From Sipunculus nudus (taxonomy: Eukaryota; Annelida; Sipuncula; Golfingiida; Sipunculidae), in assembly GCA_026874595.1 (NCBI GenBank), contig CM049322.1, forward strand, positions 35,461,840 to 35,525,839: a stretch of DNA of 64,000 nucleotides, read 5' to 3'. Positions 12,941-23,652 of this stretch are shown here, in pieces; positions within the stretch are counted from its first letter, which is position 1; each line of letters starts with the position of its first letter. The translations under genes were made by a program, and so were the position numbers. The notes beneath the pieces were generated by a model. That model ran no database searches and was not told the origin of the DNA. It was given only the letters and a program-made list of their open reading frames with translations.

Positions 12941-13330
12941 CACAACTGAACCCATTGCAGCCTGTTATTGAGAAGCAAAGCAGAGCGCTCAAATCAGTAA
13001 GCTCTCTAGGGGGCCCAGCAATAGCGATCTTGTAACCCAGTCACACAAAGCGAGACAAACAGCATTTACGAGAACAATCAATTTTATAGCAACTTGCAAG
13101 CATTGTGGATTATCGGTCTATTCAGGTACCTCCCTCCCCTCTGCCTCCTGCGTAGCACGTATTAATTAAATCTCCCCTGTTAACGAATTACATGGCCCCC
13201 GATGACATTGGAGCCATTTATTGTATGACAATCCCTCACTCTCCTTCGGTATCATTGCCATTGTCATACCCGCTCGTCAAATTAAACTCGCGCCCACAAC
13301 TTCTCTGTCACCCGCAAAGGCTCATGGGAT

Positions 13331-13340
13331 ACCAGCTGGT
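13331..13340. promoter_or_regulatory. Palindromic E-box ACCAGCTGGT
   Basis: A perfect 10-bp palindrome with a CAGCTG core lies 16 bp upstream of the TATA box. CAGCTG is a class of E-box bound by bHLH factors, including proneural and neuronal ones. The placement fits a proximal element of a neuronal gene, but that is inference. Confidence 0.4.
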
Positions 13341-13355
13341 TTTCCTGGTCTCCAG

Positions 13356-13363
13356 TATAAAAG
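13356..13363 (+). promoter_or_regulatory. TATA box (TATAAAAG)
   Basis: A consensus TATAAAAG lies 26 bp upstream of a TTTAGTCTT initiator-like sequence whose A is at 13382. This is the normal TATA-to-start spacing. The flanking sequence is not AT-rich, so this is not a chance motif in a TA microsatellite. Confidence 0.6.
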
Positions 13364-13378
13364 AGCAGCTCATACCCG

Positions 13379-13387
13379 TTTAGTCTT
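13379..13387 (+). promoter_or_regulatory. Initiator and predicted transcription start (A13382)
   Basis: TTTAGTCTT resembles the TCAGTY/TTAGTC initiator class, with A13382 as the +1 base at the expected distance from the TATA box. This is a prediction only. Confidence 0.45.
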
Positions 13388-13552
13388 GTTGCAAGCGAGA
13401 GAACAAAGTGACACAAGCTGAGCTGACGGTGGACAAAGTTGCCAGGATCGCCCTTCAGAGACAAACTGAACGGAAGGGAAAAAGTTAACAACGACAGAAC
13501 CAGCGGCTGTCAGGCAGTGTGTGTGTTAAGGAGACAAGTAGTTAACTTTAAG
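13382..13552 (+). other. Candidate non-coding first exon (5'UTR)
   Basis: Between the predicted initiator A13382 and the donor AAG|GTAGGA at 13552/13553 lie 171 nt that contain no ATG in any frame. They are less AT-rich and more CpG-containing than the surrounding DNA, as a 5' leader should be. The next strong coding exon on this strand starts with an acceptor immediately before an ATG at 60533. That leader-plus-coding-exon arrangement is common in peptide precursor genes. The link across 47 kb is inferred; this exon could belong to another transcript or to a non-coding RNA. Confidence 0.5.
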
Positions 13553-13558
13553 GTAGGA
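13551..13558 (+). other. 5' splice site AG|GTAGGA
   Basis: The exon end TTTAAG followed by GTAGGAAA is the best donor match in the 200 nt after the predicted start. Other nearby GT dinucleotides (the GTGTGTGT run at 13517-13526 and AA|GTAGTT near 13538) fit less well. Confidence 0.5.
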
Positions 13559-13560
13559 AA

Positions 13561-14582
13561 ACTTTATATATTTTATATCATGTACAAATATATTTTTATG
13601 TTAACATGACTGGCTGTTTTTAATATTTATGAAAAGATATTGAATTCAAGTTTATTTTTTATACAAACTTAAGTGTTGATGAAAAGACAATATATACTAT
13701 ATTTTTTTTATCAACTTTTAAGTTTTTATTATTTGGATTAATATTTTACCATAGTGACATAATCTCTTATCAGTAAAATATGATTAAAAAAAGGGGGGAA
13801 ATTATCAAAGATAAAGGCTTCAGTCCAAAAGTTCAAACTACATGCATCAATATTTTTTTTTAGAAAATTTTTTTTATTTAAGAAAAAAATATTTGATAAC
13901 AGATTTTAGTTAACACTGTTGTCACGGGAGCCAGCATGTGTCAATGGGGGTTATAGGAGGGGGAAAACCACCCTGATGTCAGATGTGTTTTAATTTTGGC
14001 AATGCTTCTCAAGGCTATTAAACATGACTGCATTTACTTTCCCATTGCAAATTACAATTTCAATAAAAAAATTTAAAATATTACTTTTAAAATCATGAAT
14101 AAATCATTGAATATAGAAAGTTTTTTTTAAAGATATTAGTTCAAAGAGATCAATACAACGTAGGAATTAAGAAAAACTACCAACAGTCTGCTGCTATCCT
14201 ATTTAAAAAGACAGCTCAATCTCAAAATGGTCCTCAAACTTCTCATCCGTTTTCTGTCTGTGAATAAACCTGGGGTTTAATGAAATATATGACTTAGAAA
14301 CAACTTGTCAAACAGTCCTTTTATGAAGGAAACTGACAGTCAGTGAAACATATACTGATCACAAAAGTGACAGAAATCTATAGAGCTATATATATATATA
14401 TATAGGAGAAACCTCTCTTGTATGGATGTCTATATAAAACAGATATCTCTACAGTATGAACATTTCTGTGTAACAGCAACTGAGATGGTTGTGTGAACTG
14501 TAAACTTGCATTCTGTAACTCCTTTTATTTGGGAACATTTATAACATGGGCAAATCCCTGATTGTGCTGATGTAATTGAGGG
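13561..14582. other. No gene seen; start of the putative intron
   Basis: A/T-rich, with several poly-T and poly-A tracts. No exon-like open frame. Confidence 0.4.
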
Positions 14583-14624
<42 letters not shown>

Positions 14625-14639
14625 ATATATATATATATC

Positions 14640-14729
<90 letters not shown>
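14583..14729. repeat. (CTAT)n(AT)n(GT)n compound microsatellite
   Basis: CTAT tetranucleotides pass into a long AT run and then GTGTGTGT, which abuts the GTCACAGGCC start of repeat D. Confidence 0.95.
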
Positions 14730-15020
14730 CACAGGCCAGATCTAAATTCAGTCCACTTTAGAATTGGCCTTAGCAAGGTCTCAATTGTGATCTGGTCTAG
14801 GCCAGTTCCAAACTGGACCAAGCCAGATATCTATTGAGATCTGGACTAGGCCAGATCAAAATCTAGCTTCTTAATTTAGATCTGGTCTGGGCCAGTTCTA
14901 AACTGGCCCAGGCCAGAGTGCGACTGCTAATTGGACTTTAAGGCCAGTTCAAAATTCATCCTCTCAAAATAAAAACCAGACTGAACTCAGAATGTTCTCA
15001 GTGTAATATGATTATTAGAG
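14728..15020. repeat. Repeat D, copy 1: GGCCAGATCT/CTAGGCCAG palindromic-word element
   Basis: Begins GTCACAGGCCAGATCTAAAT and continues through repeated CTGGCCTNGGCCAGATCT and GTCTAGGCCAGTTCTAAACT words that are mutually reverse-complementary. It ends CATCCTCTCAAAATA...TCTCAGTGTAATATGATTAT. Aligns over its length with copy 2 at 17151. Confidence 0.85.
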
Positions 15021-16595
15021 GTGTATAATATAGTGGTATATATATATTTTAAAATAAGTTTTAAATATTAATAGTACATTTTGTCCATATATTAAGCACT
15101 TCATATCTGCAACTAGGTAAGAGAAATAAAATTCATAAATTTAGTTTTTTTAATAAGACATAATAATTTTTACATATTTTTTAGATATAAGCCATATTAT
15201 TGTGATATAAAATCAGTATTAAGCATGTCAGGTTACATGTGAACATGTGAAGCAGAAAAGGATATAAAATAACAACGACAAAGTAACTGAAAAAAACTTT
15301 TTATTTTAAAAGATCATTCTCAGCTTGTAGCGAGAATTAAATATACCTATCAATGGTGTCTTATTTAATTTTACTCAGCTAGAAAACCATGTAACTGACA
15401 TATCTGTCGTGACTTTGAAACTTTTATGCTAAAAACAGAACTGGTTGAAAGACAGGATTATTGGCATTCACCATAAACTTTGCCACTTTGAACTGCTATT
15501 TCATCATTTTCAAACTGGGTTAGTATGTGCTGAGGGAAAACAACCACAAGCCATGTAGGACAAAGCAGGCATTTCAGACATGGCATAACGCGGCTGGTTA
15601 ACAACTTTCATACAATTAGGTCAGGTAGATATGATGTCCCCATGGACCTTGCACATGTTGTGAGTGCAAAACACTAGGTTATATTCATGTGGCGAGTGCA
15701 ACATACTCGTGTGGGGGCTCTTTAAACACAGTCTATACACCGTTGTACTTTTAAACAGTATCACATACAAATTAACAATTTCACATACAAATCTTGGATT
15801 TATATTATCATGAGAAAGTTATAAACATGACATTCATACAGTGCAAATCAATTTCAATTTAAAGTATATTTTGTAAATATATTAAGTTCTTCCTATCTGT
15901 AATATGGTAAGAGATATAAAATTCTTAAATCTAGGGATGATTACATTGACCAACCAACCTTCGCCAAAATGTTGGGGGGGGGGGGTTATATATATGCCCC
16001 CCATCCCTACTATACTGACACCCCTGCAGCCAGGAAAGTATGGGCTTTCCCTCATTTTGTAAACTCAACCTTCCTGGGGTCAATTGAAATATTTTTCACT
16101 TCAGCTGCAGTGCATGATAGTTCAAAGGCAATATAGAGCAGTTAAATCTGCAAGCTTGTTTGGTTCAATTTTTAAAAACCATAAGTATTTTAAGTTCAAT
16201 CTGTATACAAGACATTTACTACACATGGGGATGATATATCTGAAGCTAAATCATTTTGGGACTTTTATTACTATTCCAACTAAAAATTGGGCATAAATCA
16301 TTAAACCTTCCTTTATATAGTACAAATAGAATAAAATTTATTTATTTTGTGTATCAATCTAACTGGGTAAATTAGAAGTTACTTATACCATGTATACTAA
16401 GTGTGTGTACATAGTGACATAATTCATGAAAAAAAGGTTTTTTTTTAACTTAATTCTGTTTTTTATTTTCAAAAGTATATGTTTAATTAATTTTGTTCAC
16501 AGGAAGTCATTTATAGTACTAATTAGTAAAAATTAATAGTACTAAATAATATTACAAATATTATCATAGAAATTTGGCCTTTAAGATGATAATGC
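15021..16595. other. No gene seen; AT-rich with diverged flank words of repeat D
   Basis: Words such as ACATTTTGTCCATATATTAA and GGTAAGAGAAATAAAATTCA near 15075-15145 recur near 15868-15930, so this flank has been copied too. A poly-G run lies near 15974-15985. The small frame at 16084-16296 has no recognisable features. Confidence 0.45.
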
Positions 16596-16609
16596 AATTC
16601 TTGTAACTT

Positions 16610-16700
16610 ATAGGCGTCACATGCTGATATATGGGCGAGCAAACTACAGCCCGCTGCCCACATGTGGCCTGCAAGGTCTAATAGGGTGGCCCAAATTGCA
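16610..16700. repeat. Possible hAT-type fragment (AACTACAGCCCGCTGCCCACA...)
   Basis: The words AAACTACAGCCCGCTGCCCA and CATGTGGCCTGCAAGG resemble the subterminal region of widespread hAT non-autonomous elements. No second end was found, so this is weak. Confidence 0.25.
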
Positions 16701-16962
16701 ATGGCTGGATTACTAATTTTTTTTTTAATAAATACCGGTATACACTGTCACATAACATTTTTATTAGTTTTTATCTGTTACTGGTACTTTACTTTGTGCA
16801 AAAACAGAATTATATATATGTATTATATTTGTGTCTTTGGGGGAATAATTATTATTGAGTAAGTCATTTTGCCTAAGAAAGTGTATTTTTTGGTGAAGTG
16901 AGATCTAACTAATACTTGACCCTGCAGGGCATATAGTATGCTTATTTTAATGCTGAAACTAT

Positions 16963-16987
16963 GTGTGTGTGTGTGTGTGTGTGTGTA
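16963..16987. repeat. (GT)n microsatellite
   Basis: Uninterrupted GT run of about 25 bp. Confidence 0.9.
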
Positions 16988-17150
16988 GGGCACACTTTTG
17001 AAAGTATGCAGAATACCTTTCCATGTCTTGCTCATGTTAACACTGGTGTACCTTTATAATTCAAGAAAAGGGATTCCCTCTTAAAACTGGATACCAAAAT
17101 GATTTTATTCTTCAACATAAATGTATTTGATTTAAATGACGTATGTATAT

Positions 17151-17417
17151 GTCACAGGCCAGATCTAAATCCAGTCCAGTTTAGAACTGGCCTGGGCCAG
17201 ATCTCGATTGGGATCTGGTCTAGGCCAGTTCTAAACTGGACAAGGCCAGATTACGATTGAGATCTGGACTAAGCCAGATCAAAATCAAGCTTTTCAATTT
17301 AGATTTGGTCTAGGCCAGTTCTAAACTGGACCAGGCCAGATTGCAATTGGGATCTGGACAAGGCCAGATCAAATTCATCCTCTCAAAATATTCTCAGTGT
17401 AATATGATTATCAGAAG
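17151..17417. repeat. Repeat D, copy 2
   Basis: Same start GTCACAGGCCAGATCTAAAT and same end words (TCATCCTCTCAAAATATTCT, CAGTGTAATATGATTATCAG) as copy 1, 2.4 kb away and in the same orientation. Interior words CTGGCCTGGGCCAGATCT and GGCCAGTTCTAAACTGGA are self-complementary. Confidence 0.85.
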
Positions 17418-18339
17418 TATATATTATGTTTATACATAATTTTTTTAATGAATTTTTCAATATTAACAGTATATTTTGTCAATACATTATACTTTTCATT
17501 TCTGTAAAGAATATATCTCTATAATATCTTTTATAAACCAAAGAATGTATCTGTCTGTGACACTTTTGGAATAAAAATCAGCAGTGTTGACTGTATATAT
17601 GCAAAAACATGATAATTAAAAGGATCTTACTTTTATAACTCCTATTCTTTTCTGTGTGGTATTGTTTTCCAGTATATTTCTAAGAAATAAAGATAAAATC
17701 ATTTTATCTTTGCAATTAATAACAGCAAACCTGTATACTAAATGTTATACTTATCAGATTAATAGTAAATTATGATGTTAAAAAAACTTATATACTGTAT
17801 TATGTAAGCAATGGCATTACATGTTTGTTATATTAACTCTGTATTGATTTTAGAATTTCATACATTTAGAACTATGGGCCTGTTGCCATCTTTTCAAGAA
17901 TACAGTATTTCTTCTTCTTCTTCTGTGTACTCTACCGTTCTCATACACCACAAATGGTCAGAACTCGTGTATCTGGTATCTTATTTAAATGAAAAGTTAT
18001 TGTCTGCTGACATAATGATTAAACACATATACACGAAAGTTTCTACAATTCACAGATTTTCAGGTACTATCAAGTTTAAGTTATTTGAGAAGAAGGAAGA
18101 AAGATATTTAAATTTTATAATGACTTAAATTCATTGTGAAGTAGCTCTTAGACTGCAAAGTTCAATTCAGGTCTACTTATACAAATTCTCCCATTTATTT
18201 TTTCAAAGGCGTTTAGCATAGCTTAAAAATGTAATTTGTTACTTATATACAGAGAATTCGTATTAGGTTTGTACATAAGGAATGCACCAACTATACTGAT
18301 GTTTGACCAATCCATATTAAATGAATCCATGGGATTCAG
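17418..18339. other. No gene seen; contains a 23-bp perfect palindrome
   Basis: AAAGATAAAAT-C-ATTTTATCTTT at 17689-17711 is a perfect inverted repeat around one base. The 105-codon frame at 17811-18128 has no domain, no low-AT coding bias and no splice context. Confidence 0.5.
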
Positions 18340-18722
18340 CAGGGCTTGACATTAACAGTTAACCGCTTGCCCAGGGCAAGTAAAAATGGTAGTAGGGCAA
18401 CCAACAGTGGGTTCCTACTTGCCCCACTAGGCCAGTGAGTGCAACATTAACCTTCACACAAAGGCCTGAATCTTGACCAATCTTTTTCAGCAGAAGTGAA
18501 ATCATATTTAATACCTCTAGCTTTACTTACATGCAGGTTTTAATCTATGCAAATGCCAAAGAGAAATATAATTAACAAAAAAATCATGTGGATCAAATTT
18601 TTTGTGGTTGTGGCCATGATTACTGAATTTATGGGACAATTAAAAATTCATGTAGGGCAAGTAAAAGCTAGTTGTCACTTGCCCCACATGGCAAATACTT
18701 TCAAAAGTTAAGGTCGAGCCCT
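18340..18722. mobile_element. hAT-like MITE, 383 bp
   Basis: The left end CAGGGCTTGACATTAAC matches the reverse complement of the right end GTTAAGGTCGAGCCCT (14 of 16 shared bases). CAGGG is the usual hAT start. The 8 bp flanks GGATTCAG and ATATTCAG share 6 of 8 bases, as a diverged 8-bp target duplication would. Internal AGGGCAAGTAAAA and CTTGCCCCAC words are mutually inverted. No ORF. Confidence 0.75.
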
Positions 18723-19015
18723 ATATTCAGACAAGTGACACCACATGTGATCTGTCTCAGATACTCATGTGATCCTACCACCAAAGTCCCTTGGTGAACT
18801 CTACAGGGACCTAATTTCATTAACCAAGGGCTCACAGGGCCATAATTATATTTATATGAAAGATGAGGAGCCAGTCAGTCTGAGGAAACACATACCCTAC
18901 ACACAGCTTCAGGATAAATAAATAATTAATCTTATGCTGTTTGATATTGTTAAATTAGGCCTACACTTGTGGAATAAAGTTGTGATTTTTCTTTTGCCAT
19001 GATAGGTCAAAGATC

Positions 19016-19436
19016 CAGAGTTATAGCCAATCTGGTCAGCGCCTTTCGGAGGTAGCCAGGATGGGTTTCTACCATTCTGCAAAAAACTAACATTTGCAAC
19101 CCACTGACCAGAACAAAAGGTCTTACAGATCATTTAAAAAAGACACAGAAAAGAAAATTTGGTTCTTTTTACCCCAAACTGCATTACATTTGTACCCTAT
19201 AAGTATGTTCATAAAAACAAATCAATCCTGAGCAAAAATAATCATTAAAAAATAGTTTGTGTGCACCTAGAGAAAATACCTGACATTATCATAATTTATG
19301 TGTGATAATATGAGAAACACCCCAGAATCGTTTCTAAGGCAGTACCTTGGACCCCCAGCCGTGACGTACCACCTCTGCTTGCTTCACGAATTCTGTAAAT
19401 TTAGCCAGCACTCAAATTTGTCTAGCTATAACCCTG
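19016..19436. mobile_element. hAT-like MITE, family CAGGGTTATAGCTAG, copy 1 (reverse orientation)
   Basis: Ends CAGAGTTATAGCCA and (reverse complement) CAGGGTTATAGCTAG. The interior aligns in reverse orientation with 58486-58872: GTGCTGGCTAAATTTA, GAAGCAAGCAGAGGTGGT, GTCAGTGGGTTGCAAATG and CCTGGCTACC in order. The minus-strand frame at 18909-19133 lies mostly in it and is not a gene. Confidence 0.7.
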
Positions 19437-19830
19437 GTCATGTATAAGAGACTGAAAAACAATTATAGTGTAAATTGTTATTATCAAATCAATGAATTGC
19501 CATAAAGGTGATCATCTGTGCTTTGATGTAAACCCTCTAGTTATTACTTGGTGAACTGAACCCATAATGACTGCAGTACCCTCCAATCTCAATGATATCA
19601 AAAAGTCATCCTGCAAAACTTTCTGCCTCATCTGTTTCCAAGAAAGACTGAAAACACAACTGACCTAAGGGGTATAATTCTTGGCCTCCTGTGGTGGAAA
19701 CGGAGTGACTGCCTGATAGTACTTTCCCATCTGATATATAAGACATGAAAACAGATCTGGCTGAATATTGATCTCGTGACCAAGTCGTGAGTAGATGTCA
19801 TGCCTTTTAAGTTATATCCTGGATTATTCT

Positions 19831-19936
19831 GATTAGATAAAACTAGGTGTGATTAGACAAAACTAGGTGTGATTAAACAAAAATAGGTGTGATATTAGAT
19901 AAAACTTGGTGTGATTGATGAGATAAAATTAGGTGT
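19831..19936. repeat. 20-bp tandem repeat, about five units
   Basis: Unit GATTAGATAAAACTAGGTGT at 19831, 19851 and 19871, then two longer diverged units. Array about 106 bp. Confidence 0.9.
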
Positions 19937-20394
19937 GTTTAAACAACAGAGTAAGGCTAAAATTTTGTGAATTTATTTTAAGTTCACACAAGAACTTTTA
20001 TTAAAAAAATGTTATCCCTGGATAACTTCTTTGATGCAGTTCTTCCATTTCTACAGAAAACCATAATGTCATCCATAATTAAAAGTGAAGACACTTTATG
20101 TAAATAATTAAACAAAAAGCACTCCGTTGTTATTCTGACTGTTTACTTCTGTATGATGTAAACTGTTTTGTATTACCTATTTGGGCTGTAACAATACATA
20201 TTATATGAATCCCGATACCTTGCTCATGAAATGCTAAAGGATTACAACATATAAAATATATAATGTTTTAGAATACAAACCCATGGTCTTCCTTAGTCAT
20301 AGTAGGATAACCTTTAATAAATATATATTTGAAAAACATATTAGCCAATCAGATCCCAATGATGACATTTCTGCCCAATCATGTTTTATCTTAG

Positions 20395-20491
20395 GCACAT
20401 GGCCTTTTCTGATGCTGAAGAGCTGATTAAATGTCAACTTCAGTTTCAGTCATATGATCAACTTTTTCAAGAGACCAAAACTGTATCATAT
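20395..20491 (+). other. Orphan exon-like segment (acceptor, 31-codon open frame, consensus donor)
   Basis: TTTTATCTTAG|GCAC-ATG starts the segment and TCATAT|GTGAGTAC ends it, so both splice signals are good. From ATG 20399 the frame reads 31 codons (MAFSDAEELIKCQLQFQSYD and on) without a stop, rich in E, Q and S. If spliced directly to the exon at 60533 it would be out of frame with the peptide precursor. It could be a chance ORF, an upstream-ORF exon of an alternative leader, or the exon of a nested gene. Confidence 0.2.
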
Positions 20492-21750
20492 GTGAGTACT
20501 CAGGTCTATCATTTTTGCTAGCCCCTTTTAACTACAGCTGTCACCAAGTTAAAATTTTCCATGTGCACCTATATTTATATGATGAAAAGAAAAGTTGATT
20601 TCAGTATTTTGAAAATGTCAAAAAATCAAATTTCACCACTTTTTAATCAAATTTATTTCTTCCCGAAATGTTTTTCCCTTAAAATAATATTCTATAACTT
20701 TTTAAGACCTTCAATTCTAAATATCATGACTTTAATTAAAGTTGATAAGGAATTAAGCAAGTGCAAAACCATAATTATATCGTCACCAGTGAAACAAATC
20801 TTCATGAGCATGCTTTATATTCAATCAATCCTGTGCAAATTCTGTTGGATACAAGCATTGTCAACGTCCTCAGAGTTTGAAAAAGTCAAATGATACCTTT
20901 TTCATGCTTCTGAAACAGAAACAGAAATATTGTTTTGCCAGATTTTTTTTTGCAAAATTGCAAAAGAGCTAAACATGAAAAACAAATTGTTCACTTAAAA
21001 AGATGATGGGATGACACTAGTTTTTGCATTTCTGTCTTTCATATCATGACAGGGAAGCCTGCATGCATTGGCCTCTGTTTGTGATATAACGTTATGTTCT
21101 GCAGGTGCTAATGAAAATTCTAGGATAGACAATGAAAAGCCTGATAAATCACTAGGCCTGAGCAAAAAGTTTTGAACCCAAGCCATCTAGCATGAATTTC
21201 AAAATAACTGAGAAAATCTCTTTGAAGTCAGCTGCTAGTCTGGCAGTTCCTTTCTGTGAGAAAGATGTACAAAAAAGGAAATAGTGGAAATATCATCCCA
21301 ACTTGACTGGCCCTAATGGACTCTAAATTATAATAAATCATATAGTTATGAACTAAAAAGTAGTCAAAGACCACATACCTGTATTACCTCCGCCTGGTGT
21401 GTGTGGGATTTTAATATATCAATGCAAATCCAGCTGACTGATTTCCATGGACCATGCACCAGCTTCATGGCAAAATCAAAGGTCAGTCTTGCAGGCCAGA
21501 ACAACCAGTAATTTCTGAGTGACTCTCAGATATCATGAATAAAAATATATCACAGTCATCCAGATTTATTTATAAAATCAATGGAATGTTCCCCACGTGT
21601 TATTATAACCATCCACAAAATTTCATAAAAAATTATTCAATTTTTTTAGTAAAGTTTCTAACAGATTTGCCAATCAATCAATCAACCATACAACTAAACA
21701 ACAAACACTGATGGAAACATTACACCTCCTGGGGATAGGTAAAAGACATG
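20492..21750. other. No gene seen; AT-rich intronic DNA
   Basis: The 110-codon frame at 20561-20893 is lysine/isoleucine-rich, as random AT-rich DNA would give, with no motif. The minus frame at 20995-21186 is also unrecognised. Confidence 0.4.
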
Positions 21751-21754
21751 TCAT

Positions 21755-21830
21755 AAGTTGATAACGTGAGACTTAAACTCAGCTTGACACAAGGCATGAG
21801 AACTCTATCCATTGGATCCAACCTGGAAAC
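21755..21830 (-). repeat. Degenerate tRNA-derived SINE head
   Basis: On the minus strand TGGATCCAATGGATAGAGTTC (21799-21819) resembles a Pol III A box. About 35 bp on, GAGTTTAAGTCTC (21768-21780) resembles a B box. A tRNA-like head of correct spacing, but no cloverleaf and no visible tail. Confidence 0.4.
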
Positions 21831-23548
21831 ATCCAGCAAGGAGGGAGGGGCTGACGTTTTTAATTAGATCTCTGTGTAGAGGTACCCGTCTGTCCCATCA
21901 TCTTTGCTACAGTGACCTAATCACGCCCTAATGAAAACGTATCACTCCACCAGATCTCATACTTTATTCTGACCTTTAATGAAGAGATATTCACTCACAC
22001 CCCTGTAACAGGTGGTGAATAATGCACAAAGGGGGTGACGTCTAGACGTGACTATACTGGCATCATACTCAACTTTTCAGCGACGCAACAAAGAACTTTC
22101 ACCCAACACCTGGCACAATATTTATTGCCTGATTGGTCACATGATTGACAAGTAGCCACTTCGTTACCGGCACAAGCAATATACAGGTAGGGATGCCATG
22201 TTTTATTGCCAACCGGAGAGCTCCCCAGTTTTATTAAACGGCACGAGCTAAACTGCAGACCTGTGACTGGTCGTTCCCCAGACACCGCTTTCTTCATCAT
22301 AACCACACAAGTTTAATTATCTTCCATTGGATCATGCTCGTAACTGCTTTCATCCCCTCTGTTTTTGGACATGACTTCCAGACAATCAGAGACTGAAAGT
22401 AAACACTTGTTATAGCGTAAATAAAATGGTGTCACACAAAACAGCGAGGAAAAAATTTGTTTATATTGTCACAAATTAACACACTCTGACAGATGGGGCA
22501 ACAGTTTTTTTTTTTTAATATAACGGAATATTGTTGGGAATGCTGGACCAATGACCCTTAGGTTACACAACAAATTAGTTTAAATACATGAAGCAATGAA
22601 GCATATATGTATATATATATATATGCCAGAAATTATGCTTAATGCTATACTCTTTACATTTGAGTATATTTGCTTGTCAATGCATGTTAATGATATAATG
22701 ATATATTCTGTTAATTAACAGATCAGTGTAAATAACATTAAAATTAAATTGAGAACATACAGCCTGTCGTGATGAGATCAAGTCAGATCGGGAGTTTTAT
22801 ATTCTTTTAACAAAACAAAAATACTGGTGTTCATTTTGAGAAATGGTATCAGCTAATGCCTTCAAAATATAAAGTTACTGCTTTGTTTTTTTTTGTGTAA
22901 GCATAAATCCTATGATATTGACCCTTTCCTACAGAGTACATGTAAATAACTATTTATTTGTATTTATTCTACTTTTATCTTTGATTAAAGAATATTTATG
23001 CTCAAACCCACCTGTCAAATTTTCATACCAATGGAGGATAATTTTAATGGTTCATATTCATACCAACCTTTCTGCCGATGTGTCAAACACAGACATTCAC
23101 AGCCAGTCTCTAGGTCTGTTCCCGACAGCATCAGAAAAAACTACACAAGACATTTAATTGTGGGAAAATTTGTTGGCTGAGGATTATTTTGAAAATTTGA
23201 TTCATTTAAAGATCAAGAAATTGCAGTTTTATGCTCCATTCTCTCTGACGGGAAGGTGGGAAACAATACGTCACATCTGTACATGTAACAATCTGTAAAA
23301 ACATTATCAACTTTGGCAGAGTAATATTCCATTGATTATTTTTGTGTAACATCTCAATATTTCAATTAAAATTTTTAAAAATCAAATGCATTTCATTTTC
23401 CTTGTATAACTTTTGAAAAAAGCAACTATACCTTATGTGTAAGTCATTTTTGAATGATCGGTATTACCTTCATCAATATCTTCTTCAAAATGGCAAATTT
23501 TAGCTTTCCTGAACTTTGCTCTAAAATTACCACTGGAGAAGAAAGCAA

Positions 23549-23552
<4 letters not shown>
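21831..23552. other. No gene confirmed; less AT-rich block at 21840-22400
   Basis: This non-repetitive block has more CpG than its surroundings and contains ACCAATCAGGC (CCAAT-like) and TCATGTGACC on the minus strand. An 84-codon minus frame at 22052-22306 is Cys-rich near its end but lacks a signal peptide or splice context. I leave it unannotated as a gene; a regulatory element is possible. The rest, to 23552, is plain AT-rich DNA. Confidence 0.3.
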
Positions 23553-23644
<92 letters not shown>

Positions 23645-23652
23645 ATATATAT
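23553..23652. repeat. (AT)n microsatellite
   Basis: About 100 bp of AT dinucleotides with one TATTATA interruption. The frame reading YIYIYI through it is an artefact. Confidence 0.95.

Larger units (their letters stand above)
12941..13381 (+). promoter_or_regulatory. Candidate core and proximal promoter
   Basis: A relatively GC- and CpG-richer, non-repetitive block breaks the AT-rich satellite-bearing DNA to its left. It contains CATTGG (reverse CCAAT-like) near 13207, ACAATC/ATTGT motifs that could bind SOX-type factors, and runs of CCTCCC near 13130. It leads directly into the E-box, TATA and initiator listed separately. Activity is inferred from motif layout only. Confidence 0.5.

Noticed and set aside
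17811-18128. 105-codon plus-strand frame
   Set aside because: AT-driven composition, no domain, no splice context; chance frame.
22052-22306. 84-codon minus-strand Cys-rich frame (CQSCDQSGNKYCARCW)
   Set aside because: Cysteines cluster only near the end. There is no signal peptide, no acceptor or donor context and no recognisable domain, and the cysteine spacing matches no fold I can name.
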